A stretch of 8,957 nt of DNA, taken from NCBI GenBank assembly GCA_030824175.1, contig JAVBYH010000320.1, positions 1 through 8,957 on the forward strand, in the 5' to 3' direction. The notes beneath the pieces are model-generated. The model was not told the DNA's origin and ran no database searches. It was given only the letters and a program-made list of their open reading frames with translations. Positions within the stretch are counted from its first letter, which is position 1. Every line of letters starts with the position of its first letter. Shown here piece by piece: positions 1 to 6,107 of this stretch. The stretch comes from Bacteroidota bacterium. Lineage in GTDB: Bacteria; Bacteroidota; Ignavibacteria; UBA10030; UBA8401. A program made the translations under genes and the position numbers.

Positions 1-1285
1 GTTCGCAATGGATACGACGGTCCGCCGACTGGACGGCACGGTGATCGACGTGGCGCTGCACATGCGCGTCGCACCGGGATGCGAAACCACGTATTCGCGC
101 GTGCTCCTGTCGCTCCACGATCTGACGGAGCGCCAGAAGATGCAGGACATCATGCAGCGCACGGCAAAGCTCGAATCACTCGGCATCCTCGCCGGGGGCA
201 TCGCACACGACTTCAACAACCTGCTCGGCGGCCTTTTCGGCTACATCGACATGGCACGCGAACTCAGCGACGAGCATTCGCCGGTGAAACGCTATCTCGA
301 CAAATCGATGCAGGTCTTCGATCGCGCCAGGAACCTCACGCAACAGCTCCTCACGTTTGCCAAGGGCGGCATGCCGGTGCGCAGAACGGGATCAATCGCC
401 CGGCTCCTGCGCGAAACGACGACATTCGCGATGAGCGGTTCGGCGGTCTCGTGCGACCTGCGCATCGCGGACGATCTGCGGCTCTGCTCATTCGACGAGA
501 ACCAGATCGCCCAGGTGATCGACAACATCCTCATCAATGCGCAGCAGTCCATGCCCATGGGCGGCACGATCGTCGTAACGGCCGAGAACCACACCGTTCT
601 TCGCGGCCGGACCGGCAGCGTCGCGTACGTCCGCGTATCGGTCGCCGACACCGGCACCGGCATCGCGCGGGACCATCTCGCGCGCATCTTCGATCCGTTC
701 TTCACGACAAAGCAGAAGGGCCACGGTCTCGGCCTGGCGACCTGTTATTCGATCGTGCGCGCGCACGACGGCTTCATCGACGTCGATTCGGAAGTGGGAC
801 GGGGCAGCACATTCACACTGTATCTTCCCGCGACGGATACGGCGCCTGCCGACGAACCGGCGACGGCGGTGCGGCCTCACACCGGCACAGGCACGATCCT
901 CGTCATGGACGACGAGGAGTTCAACCGGGAGATTGCACGAGAGATGCTGCGGTTGATGGGTTACGATGTGCATGAAGCGGCCGACGGGCAGGAGGCGCTG
1001 CGCCTCATCCGGGAGGCCAACGAGCGCGGCACGTCGTACGATGCGATCGTGCTCGATCTGACGATCCCCGGCGGAATGGGAGGCAAGGACGCCGTCGCCG
1101 AGATCCGCAAGCTCCATGCGGCAACGCCCATCTTCGCCTCCAGCGGATACTCGGACGATCCGGTCATGTCGGCCCCGGCGGACTTCGGCTTCACCGACAA
1201 GCTGGCGAAGCCGTTCAGGGTCCACGACATGACCTCGCTCCTCAACAGATATATGGAGCCGGGCCGGGACGTTACTTCTGTATGA
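1..1285 (+). CDS. Hybrid sensor histidine kinase with C-terminal receiver domain (5' partial)
   Basis: Two-component sensor kinase cut by the left edge; the frame is open from base 2 and the ATG at 8 lies inside a domain, so it is unlikely to be the true start. Numbered from that ATG, residues 1-45 are the tail of a PAS-like sensor domain ending in the usual HDLTER linker. The HisKA region (about 50-120) carries phospho-acceptor H67 in GGIAHDFNNLL. The HATPase domain (about 160-276) has the N box (N173, N177), the G1 box DTGTG (D214) and the G2 box GHGLGLA (238-244). A receiver domain (about 296-415) has acidic D301/D302, phospho-acceptor D350 in LDLTIPGGMGG, and K401 in the KPF motif. All key residues for autophosphorylation and phosphotransfer to the attached receiver are present. 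No output domain is visible, so signal would pass on through a separate Hpt protein or regulator, or the receiver tunes the kinase. The ligand is unknown because the sensor half is missing. The stop overlaps the end of the convergent glucanase gene by 14 bp. Confidence 0.93.
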   Translation, partial: FAMDTTVRRLDGTVIDVALHMRVAPGCETTYSRVLLSLHDLTERQKMQDIMQRTAKLESLGILAGGIAHDFNNLLGGLFGYIDMARELSDEHSPVKRYLDKSMQVFDRARNLTQQLLTFAKGGMPVRRTGSIARLLRETTTFAMSGSAVSCDLRIADDLRLCSFDENQIAQVIDNILINAQQSMPMGGTIVVTAENHTVLRGRTGSVAYVRVSVADTGTGIARDHLARIFDPFFTTKQKGHGLGLATCYSIVRAHDGFIDVDSEVGRGSTFTLYLPATDTAPADEPATAVRPHTGTGTILVMDDEEFNREIAREMLRLMGYDVHEAADGQEALRLIREANERGTSYDAIVLDLTIPGGMGGKDAVAEIRKLHAATPIFASSGYSDDPVMSAPADFGFTDKLAKPFRVHDMTSLLNRYMEPGRDVTSV

Positions 1286-3113
1286 TGAGCCTCTTGGTTT
1301 CGATGAGGCCGCCGGCGGTGAGCCTGTAGAAATACACGCCGCTGGGAAGCGCGCGCGCATCCCACTCGACGGCATGCGTACCCGCCTGTGTGCGTCCCTC
1401 GGCGAGCACGGCAACTTCACTTCCCAGGACGTCGTACACGGCAAGCCGCACCTGTTGCGCCGACGCGAGCGAGTACCGGATCGTCGTCGAGGGATTGAAC
1501 GGGTTCGGATAGTTCTGGTGAAGCGCAAAGACTCCGGGAACGGACACATCACCCGCCACTCCGGTCGCGAGAAGTTCCGCGTCCATCCGGTTCACGTTGA
1601 ACCCGCTCGCGTCGATGAAGAATTTCAGTGTGTGCACTCCCGCAACAAGCTTCACAGGCCCGGAGACCGTGGACGTCCATGTCTGCCATCCGCCTGTCGA
1701 CGGCACGGAGAGCACGCCGGTCGCATCCACACCATCGATCTCGATGTGGAATTTTCCGCCCCCCGCGCTCGATGAGGTCCGGACGCTGAATTGATACGTT
1801 CCCGATTGCGTCACGTGCACGGTGTACGACAGCCACTCTCCCGCCGCGGTCCAGCCGACATTATACCCTCCACCCGCGTCGGTGCACGCCTCCATATCCA
1901 CGTTATCGGTGCGATATGTGTTGCCTGTGTTGCCGGCGTCGGCATCATGATACGCCGCACCGGCGGCGCCAAGGTCGTAGTTTTCAATTTCTATCTGCCC
2001 CGGGATCTGCGCGGCCGCGATGCCGTACGGCGACACTGCGGCGCCTCCGCCGACAGTGATTGCGCTGACGGACGATGTCGCCACCCCGCCCTGCGAGTCT
2101 GTCGCCCTCGCCGTGATGCGGTATGAACCGGGAAGCACATTCCTCAGCACCATCGAGTACGGCGCCGTGACCGCCGCGCCGAGCCTCAACGCGTCCTGAT
2201 AGAACTCCACTCTGGAGATGGTGCCCGTGCCCGCGGTTGCGGCGGCCGTCAGCGTCAGGTCGGTGTTCGCGGCGACCGATGCGTTGTTCACCGGACTCGT
2301 CAGCGTCACCTCGGGCGTCTTGTCCGTATCCTGATAGACGCGGACATAATCGATGTAATACTTCTGCGGGAACACCGTGGAAAGATCGGGATTGCCGGGC
2401 CAGTTGCCCCCCACGGCAAGGTTCAGGATGATGAAGAATTTCTTGTGGAACGCGGCGAGTCCCGCGGGCGTGATGTCGATCGCACAGAACTGCACGTTGT
2501 CGAGGAACCATGTGATCTTCTTCGCGTCCCACGTAACGGTGAAGAGATGAAAGTCGTCGGCGAACCGTCCCGACGGGAGGCTCCTGCTCAGTCCGTACGA
2601 CGCGTGGCCGTTGGCGTCCCAATGCGCCGTGCCGTACGTCGTCCTGTCGCGCGCGCCCGAGCCGCCGATCATTTCCATGATGTCCAGCTCGCCGCATTTC
2701 GGCCAGCTCACCGTCGAAATGTTGTCGCCGAGCATCCAGAAGGCCGGCCAGATGCCCTGCCCGTAGGGAAGCTTCATGCGCGCCTCGATTTTTCCATACT
2801 GCCACGACGCGTGACCCTTCGTGACCATGCGTGCCGATGTGTAGAAGCTCCCCGAATAATTTTCCTTGATCGCCTTGATCACGAGCATGCCGCTGTCGAC
2901 GTACGCATTCTCCGTACGATCCGTGTAATATTGGAGCTCGTTATTCCCCCATCCTCCGGCCCCTTTTTCAAACGTCCATTTGAAAGGATTGATCTGTGTG
3001 CCTTCGAACTCGTCGGACCAGACGAGTTTATAGGTCTGCGACAGGAGATGCGACGGGAATGCGGCGAACAAGGACAGGAACATGGCGAATCGGATAATTC
3101 TCAGTGTGTGCAT
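1272..3113 (-). CDS. Secreted GH16 beta-glucanase (laminarinase type) with Ig-like, CBM6 and type IX sorting domains
   Basis: Extracellular glycoside hydrolase, probably an endo-beta-1,3- or 1,3-1,4-glucanase, 613 residues. Residues 1-26 form a signal peptide (Arg-containing start, hydrophobic core, end near LLSQ). The GH16 domain (about 27-262) has catalytic motif E142-L-D144-I-M-E147 in the ExDxxE spacing of laminarinase-type enzymes, where the first Glu is nucleophile and the last acid/base. It also has the flanking WPAFWMLG segment (122-129) and ends at YYIDYVRVYQ. Residues 267-354 are an Ig-like domain of the type common in secreted glycosidases. Residues 371-515 fit a CBM6 carbohydrate-binding module (GQIEIENYD start, W473/W476, FNVNRMDAEL end). 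Residues 527-613 are the C-terminal domain with YPNPFNPSTTIRY (535-547) and SGVYFYRL (591-598), typical of type IX secretion cargo in Ignavibacteria and relatives. The ATG at 3113 is chosen because it gives a complete signal peptide; the Shine-Dalgarno sequence is weak (GAAAGA). The exact substrate cannot be read from the sequence. Confidence 0.95.
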   Translation of the reverse strand: MHTLRIIRFAMFLSLFAAFPSHLLSQTYKLVWSDEFEGTQINPFKWTFEKGAGGWGNNELQYYTDRTENAYVDSGMLVIKAIKENYSGSFYTSARMVTKGHASWQYGKIEARMKLPYGQGIWPAFWMLGDNISTVSWPKCGELDIMEMIGGSGARDRTTYGTAHWDANGHASYGLSRSLPSGRFADDFHLFTVTWDAKKITWFLDNVQFCAIDITPAGLAAFHKKFFIILNLAVGGNWPGNPDLSTVFPQKYYIDYVRVYQDTDKTPEVTLTSPVNNASVAANTDLTLTAAATAGTGTISRVEFYQDALRLGAAVTAPYSMVLRNVLPGSYRITARATDSQGGVATSSVSAITVGGGAAVSPYGIAAAQIPGQIEIENYDLGAAGAAYHDADAGNTGNTYRTDNVDMEACTDAGGGYNVGWTAAGEWLSYTVHVTQSGTYQFSVRTSSSAGGGKFHIEIDGVDATGVLSVPSTGGWQTWTSTVSGPVKLVAGVHTLKFFIDASGFNVNRMDAELLATGVAGDVSVPGVFALHQNYPNPFNPSTTIRYSLASAQQVRLAVYDVLGSEVAVLAEGRTQAGTHAVEWDARALPSGVYFYRLTAGGLIETKRLIIQK

Positions 3114-3177
3114 CGAAGTCTTTCACAATAATAACTGTGTGTAAAATATATGGAACGTGCAATAATCGTGCTACAAA

Positions 3178-3205
3178 TGGAAGGCGGCAATACGCCGCCA
3201 TTCCA
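3178..3205. repeat. Strong inverted repeat (hairpin) in the divergent region
   Basis: The arms TGGAA-GGCGGC and GCCGCC-A-TTCCA give an 11-bp stem with one bulged base around the 5-base loop AATAC. There is no T-run on the plus side; on the minus strand the right-hand flank reads TTTGTAG, so it is at best a poor intrinsic terminator. It sits about 65 bp upstream of the glucanase start. It could be a leader structure of that transcript, an operator, or a dispersed REP-like element; the sequence alone does not decide. Confidence 0.6.
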
Positions 3206-3235
3206 ACGTTCCCGTTCCACCCCCGGGGCTTCCGG

Positions 3236-3273
3236 TTATTAAATCAATAACGTCCGCTTATTAAATCGATAAC
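3236..3273. promoter_or_regulatory. Tandem 16-bp elements, candidate operator pair
   Basis: TTATTAAATCAATAAC (3236-3251) and TTATTAAATCGATAAC (3258-3273) differ at one base and start 22 bp apart, about two turns of the helix. With the preceding G the first copy is itself a dyad, GTTATT-AAATC-AATAAC; the second keeps TTAT/ATAA arms. Sequence, symmetry and phasing fit a pair of binding sites for a dimeric regulator acting on the same DNA face. The pair sits near the middle of the divergent region, so either or both flanking genes could be the target. The regulator is unknown. Confidence 0.45.
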
Positions 3274-3346
3274 TCACAGGCGGTGCATTTTTATCACACG
3301 CAGCTTGCGCTGCATACCTCCCGTGAGTATCTTATGAGAGCATGAT

Positions 3347-3362
3347 GCCGGCACACGCCGGC
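3347..3362 (+). promoter_or_regulatory. GC hairpin just upstream of the alaC ribosome binding site
   Basis: GCCGGC-ACAC-GCCGGC forms a 6-bp all-GC stem with a 4-base loop. It ends 14 bases before the GGAG of the aminotransferase gene, so it is likely in its 5' leader. It may only stabilise or delimit the leader; no switch or T-run is evident. Confidence 0.4.
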
Positions 3363-3376
3363 CACCACACACGCGC

Positions 3377-3380
3377 GGAG
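3377..3380 (+). promoter_or_regulatory. Ribosome binding site of alaC
   Basis: GGAG lies 8 bases before the ATG at 3389. This supports 3389 over the later in-frame ATG at residue 26 (about 3464), which lacks such a site and would begin close to the conserved RLPPY start of the family fold. Confidence 0.65.
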
Positions 3381-3388
3381 ATAAAGAG

Positions 3389-4627
3389 ATGGGCACACCG
3401 AAAGAGACTCCACGAGGCGATCAGGAAACGACCGCCGCATTGCCCCCGCTTCCCTCGGCACGCATGCACCGGCTGCCTCCGTACCTCTTCGGAAGCATCA
3501 ACGCGCTGAAGATGAAGCTGCGGCGCGAGGGGAAGGATGTGATCGACCTCGGCATGGGAAACCCGAACGACCCCACACCGCCGGTGATCGTTGAGAAGCT
3601 GCGCGAGGCCGTGCAGGACAAACGCAACCAGCGCTATTCTGTGTCGCAGGGTGTGCTGAACCTGCGCAAGGAATTCGCGCTGTTCTACGACAGGTACCTC
3701 GGTGTCGGGCTCGACCCCGAATCCGAAGTGATCGCCACGCTCGGCTCGAAAGAGGGCTTCAGCCATCTCTGCCTTGCGGTGCTCGGCCCCGGCGACCTCG
3801 TGCTCACGCCGACGCCGACATTTCCCATTCACATCTACGGACCCGTCATCGCCGGCGCGAATGTCGTGGGCGTATCGATGGATGGAGGCGAGGACTTTTT
3901 GCTGCAGCGCATCGCCGACATGTGCCAGACGATCTCGCCGAAACCGAAGGTGCTCATCCTGAATTATCCGCACAATCCGACGACGCGCGTCGTCGAACTG
4001 AAGTTCTTCGAGGAGGTCGTGCGCCTGGCGAAACGTTTCGGCTTTTACATCATACACGACTACGCGTACGGACTGACGACATTCGACGGATACAAGGCCC
4101 CGAGCATCCTCCAGGTGCCGGGCGCGAAGGAGATCGCCGCCGAAACGTTCACGATGAGCAAGGGCTACAACATGGCGGGCTGGAGGATCGGCTTCACCGC
4201 CGGCAACAGACAGATGGTGAAGCTGCTCGCCGACATCAAGGGCTATTACGATTACGGCATCTTCCAGGCCGTGCAGATCGCGACAGTCATCGCCCTCCGC
4301 CACTGCGAGGACGCGATGCACAAACAGGCGGCGCTCTACGCGCAGCGGCGGGACGTGCTGTGTGACGGGTTGAACCGGGCGGGATGGTCGATCACGCCGC
4401 CGAAGGCGACAATGTTCGTGTGGGCGCAGATCCCCGAACAGTATCGGAGTCTGGGGTCGATGGAGTTCGCGCGGCAATGTCTCAGCACTGCTGAGATCGC
4501 CGTGGCGCCGGGCGTCGGATTCGGCCAGGAAGGCGAGGGATACGTGCGCATCGCCCTTGTCGAGAACGACGAGCGATTGAAGCAGGCGGTGCGCCAGATC
4601 CGCCGCGCTTTTCCGAAACAGGGATGA
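3389..4627 (+). CDS. alaC: AlaC-type PLP-dependent class I aminotransferase
   Basis: Cytoplasmic fold-type I aminotransferase, 412 residues, the normal family length. It closely resembles E. coli AlaC (YfdZ), the glutamate-pyruvate (alanine) aminotransferase, all along its length: RLPPYLF near 28, DLGMGNP (53-59), LGSKEGF (118-124), FPIHIYGPVIAGA (145-157), SKGYNMAGWRIGF (257-269) and IPEQYRSLGS (348-357). Visible catalytic residues are K258 (Schiff base to PLP), D224 (PLP ring nitrogen), N196 in the NPTT motif, R266 (phosphate) and R387 (substrate carboxylate). The first 25 residues are a variable, poorly conserved extension. The likely role is the last step of alanine synthesis from pyruvate and glutamate. 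Related class I enzymes such as LL-diaminopimelate aminotransferase share this fold, so the substrate is inferred from similarity remembered rather than from an alignment run here. It stands alone, divergent from the glucanase and convergent with the HEAT gene. Confidence 0.93.
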   Translation: MGTPKETPRGDQETTAALPPLPSARMHRLPPYLFGSINALKMKLRREGKDVIDLGMGNPNDPTPPVIVEKLREAVQDKRNQRYSVSQGVLNLRKEFALFYDRYLGVGLDPESEVIATLGSKEGFSHLCLAVLGPGDLVLTPTPTFPIHIYGPVIAGANVVGVSMDGGEDFLLQRIADMCQTISPKPKVLILNYPHNPTTRVVELKFFEEVVRLAKRFGFYIIHDYAYGLTTFDGYKAPSILQVPGAKEIAAETFTMSKGYNMAGWRIGFTAGNRQMVKLLADIKGYYDYGIFQAVQIATVIALRHCEDAMHKQAALYAQRRDVLCDGLNRAGWSITPPKATMFVWAQIPEQYRSLGSMEFARQCLSTAEIAVAPGVGFGQEGEGYVRIALVENDERLKQAVRQIRRAFPKQG

Positions 4628-4652
4628 ATCGCTTCGACGACGGAAGAGCGGC

Positions 4653-4680
4653 GCCGGTCGCGCACCACCGCTCGACCGGC
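4653..4680. terminator. Hairpin between convergent alaC and HEAT genes, possible terminator
   Basis: GCCGGTCG (4653-4660) and CGACCGGC (4673-4680) form a perfect 8-bp stem with a 12-base loop, 26 bases after the alaC stop. No T-run follows on either strand, so an efficient intrinsic terminator is not shown. A second, weaker stem (GCCGC 4695-4699 / GCGGC 4709-4713) is followed on the minus strand by CTTCTTC and could serve the HEAT gene. Placement between two convergent genes is what favours a termination role. Confidence 0.35.
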
Positions 4681-4744
4681 CGTACATGAAGAAGGCCGCC
4701 CACTCCCTGCGGCAGCCTCCCTCGTGCATGATCCGATGGCGTGA

Positions 4745-5194
4745 TTATTCAGGCAGTTCCTGTGCGGCGATCTGCATTTCCTGCGCTTCCTCGAACGGAA
4801 TAATTTCAAACGGTTTCGGGTCCGAGTACTGATTCGCAAACCATGCGCAGACGAGGCGCACGCGCTGGCTCTCGTCGAAGCGGACGGCCTGCTTCACGGC
4901 GAATGTTCCGCGCGCCGCGCCGATCTTGCTCAGCGACAGGGCGGCCACGATGCGCGATGACTCGTTCGGATCGTCATGGAGAATAGCCATGAGGGGGATG
5001 ATGCCTTCCTCAAACCGCAGCTCGCCCAGCATGAAGGCCGAGCTCTCGCGCACCCCTTTATTCTCCGAGGCGAGGTTTGCGATCAAATTCTTTGCGACTT
5101 TTTCCCTGTCGATTTTGGCAACGACATTATCAGCGGCGAGTGCCGGCGTAAGGAACATGACCGCTGCAGCCAACAACACGATAGCTTTTTTCAT
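4745..5194 (-). CDS. Small exported HEAT-repeat protein
   Basis: A 149-residue protein with a clear Sec signal peptide (residues 1-20, MKK start, hydrophobic core, ALA cleavage site before ADN), so the mature part is probably periplasmic or secreted. Residues about 32-95 form at least two HEAT-like helix pairs, each with an ALSLSKIG or AFMLGEL type second helix (53-60, 85-92). The C-terminus (about 126-149) is acidic and Glu-rich. HEAT repeats are protein-binding scaffolds; no catalytic residues are visible and no specific function is proposed. The start at 5194 is chosen over an ATG seven codons upstream because AAGGAGGA lies 6 bases before it and because it starts the signal peptide exactly. 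No partner is evident: the neighbours are the convergent aminotransferase and the divergent MarC-family gene. Its leader contains a perfect complement of its own Shine-Dalgarno region. Confidence 0.87.
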   Translation of the reverse strand: MKKAIVLLAAAVMFLTPALAADNVVAKIDREKVAKNLIANLASENKGVRESSAFMLGELRFEEGIIPLMAILHDDPNESSRIVAALSLSKIGAARGTFAVKQAVRFDESQRVRLVCAWFANQYSDPKPFEIIPFEEAQEMQIAAQELPE

Positions 5195-5197
5195 TTG

Positions 5198-5269
5198 ATC
5201 CTCCTTGTGTAGCATTGATGATGTGTCATCCGTTACCGTTGTATCTAAGCTAACGAAGCCAAGGAGGAT
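5198..5269 (-). promoter_or_regulatory. Leader with anti-Shine-Dalgarno, candidate translational switch
   Basis: On the minus strand the leader contains ATCCTCCTTG (5269-5260) and, 52 bases later, CAAGGAGGAT (5207-5198). The two are perfectly complementary over 10 bp. The second copy is the ribosome binding site of the HEAT gene, so pairing would bury it. The 52-base loop holds a further small stem, GATGA-CACA-TCATC (5230-5217). This is the layout of a translational on/off leader or thermometer-like element, but it works only if transcription starts to the right of 5269. I could not identify that promoter. It matches no riboswitch class I know. Confidence 0.4.
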
Positions 5270-5356
5270 TTGTTACAACTTTGTGATGAGTGTACATAAA
5301 CGTGTGGTGAACTGCACGAGGCCCGCTGCGGGCGGCTTGCTCCACCATTCCCAGAA

Positions 5357-5397
5357 TCCGGAGGCGGCACCATCCGGACGCATTTTCCCGGTTTTTT
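5357..5397 (+). terminator. Terminator-like or attenuator-like structure in the marC-family leader
   Basis: TCCGGA at 5357-5362 and again at 5373-5378 can form a 6-bp stem with a 10-base loop. An alternative 4-bp CCGG stem (5374-5377 with 5388-5391) is followed directly by six T (5392-5397). Another small stem, GCCCG-CTG-CGGGC, lies at 5321-5333. The stems are short, so this may be fortuitous. A weak sigma70-like pair (TTGTTA at 5270, TACATA at 5293, 17-bp spacing) would place these structures in a leader of about 115 bases upstream of the ATG at 5421. Confidence 0.25.
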
Positions 5398-5420
5398 ACG
5401 CAAATTAAGGATTTTTCGCC

Positions 5421-6089
5421 ATGAAGGAAGTTCTCCATTTTTTCTCCTGGGTCGGCGTGGCCCTCATAACGCTCCTGCCCATCATCAATCCCGTCAGCAC
5501 CGCGGTGCTCCTGCTCGGCATCAGCGGTCATCTCACCGAAGAGGAGCGGAACCGCCAGATCACAATGGCTTGCGTGTATATGACAGGCATCCTCCTCGCA
5601 TTCCTCATCGCGGGACATCTCATCATGGTCGCCTTCGGTATCTCCATCCCCGGCATACGCATCGCGGGCGGACTCGTCATCGGGCTGCTCGGATTCCGCA
5701 TGCTCTTTCCCGACGAGGGGCAGATCACCGGCGAAGGGAAACAGGAGGCCCAACAGAAACGCGACATCTCCTTCAGTCCGCTTGCCATGCCGAGCCTGGC
5801 CGGCCCCGGCTCCATCGCCGTCATCATCACGATGTCCTCGTCGATCGACGGCCGGCGCGGCATCGACAAGTTCTTCGCCTTTGCGGGCGTTGTGCTCGCG
5901 ATCTTCATCACCGCGGCGATCTCGTGGGTCGTGCTCCGCGGAGCGGTCTTCCTTCGCCGCTACCTCGGCGTGAACGGCGTGAACAGCCTCGCGCGCATCA
6001 TGGGATTCCTCCTTGTCTGCATCGGCACACAGTTCGTCATCAACGGCGTGCGCGACCTCGTGCTCGACACGTCCTTCTGGCAGGAATAA
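5421..6089 (+). CDS. MarC-family (UPF0056) integral membrane protein
   Basis: Inner-membrane protein of 222 residues, full length for the MarC/YhgN/YchE family. Six hydrophobic segments are visible at about 8-33, 49-72, 76-96, 121-139, 150-173 and 189-209, separated by a polar loop at 97-117 rich in Glu, Gln and Lys. Family hallmarks are the NP motif in LLPIINPVSTA (18-28) and its internal repeat PLAMPSLAGPGSIA (120-133), which mark the two pseudo-symmetric halves. The family resembles small transporters, but its substrate is not established; the name comes from the E. coli mar locus and does not imply drug resistance. AAGG lies 10 bases before the ATG. The gene ends 18 bp before the convergent end of the pilus/secretion operon, with no terminator between them. 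Confidence 0.92.
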   Translation: MKEVLHFFSWVGVALITLLPIINPVSTAVLLLGISGHLTEEERNRQITMACVYMTGILLAFLIAGHLIMVAFGISIPGIRIAGGLVIGLLGFRMLFPDEGQITGEGKQEAQQKRDISFSPLAMPSLAGPGSIAVIITMSSSIDGRRGIDKFFAFAGVVLAIFITAAISWVVLRGAVFLRRYLGVNGVNSLARIMGFLLVCIGTQFVINGVRDLVLDTSFWQE

Positions 6090-6107
6090 GATGATCCGTT
6101 GAATGGT

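Larger units (their letters stand above)
3114..3388. promoter_or_regulatory. Divergent promoter region between the GH16 gene and alaC
   Basis: This 275-bp gap lies between two genes that point away from each other, so it must carry both promoters. The part next to the glucanase (3115-3180) is AT-rich, with a TATATT-like stretch on the minus strand, but I could not fit a convincing -35/-10 or Bacteroidota TTG/TAnnTTTG pair with correct spacing. The middle holds a strong hairpin (3178-3205) and two near-identical 16-bp elements (3236-3251, 3258-3273). The part next to alaC holds a small GC hairpin (3347-3362). No coding sequence is supported here. Confidence 0.6.

Noticed and set aside
488..1552. 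354-codon minus-strand frame across the kinase and the glucanase 3' end
   Set aside because: It crosses two well-supported genes in another frame and shows low-complexity Arg-rich translation without domains.
1984..2805. 273-codon minus-strand frame within the glucanase gene
   Set aside because: It is a shifted frame of the GH16 gene; the GH16, Ig-like and CBM6 domains are continuous in the main frame, so there is no frameshift to explain.
3236..3273. The two 16-bp elements as the start of a CRISPR array
   Set aside because: Only two copies, with a 6-base gap instead of a 30-40-base spacer, and no cas genes nearby.
3332..4729. Long open frame on the minus strand (465 codons) opposite the aminotransferase gene
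   Set aside because: It is antisense to a clearly conserved aminotransferase, its translation is rich in Arg, His and Ala with no recognisable domain, and such frames are common opposite GC-rich genes.
5195..5215. Upstream ATG at 5215 as start of the HEAT gene
   Set aside because: It adds seven polar residues before the signal peptide and would place the strong AAGGAGGA inside the coding sequence; the ATG at 5194 is correctly spaced from it.
5205..5408. Small plus-strand frame (67 codons, or 40 from the ATG at 5286) between the HEAT and MarC genes
   Set aside because: The AAGGAGGAT at 5261-5269 is 18 bases from the ATG at 5286, too far for a ribosome binding site; the translation has no signal, helix or family look. 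The AAGGAGGAT is better explained as the partner of the HEAT gene leader pairing, though a short peptide is not excluded.
5421..6089. MarC-family gene as an antibiotic-resistance determinant
   Set aside because: The family name is historical; no evidence in the sequence or the known family supports a drug-efflux role.
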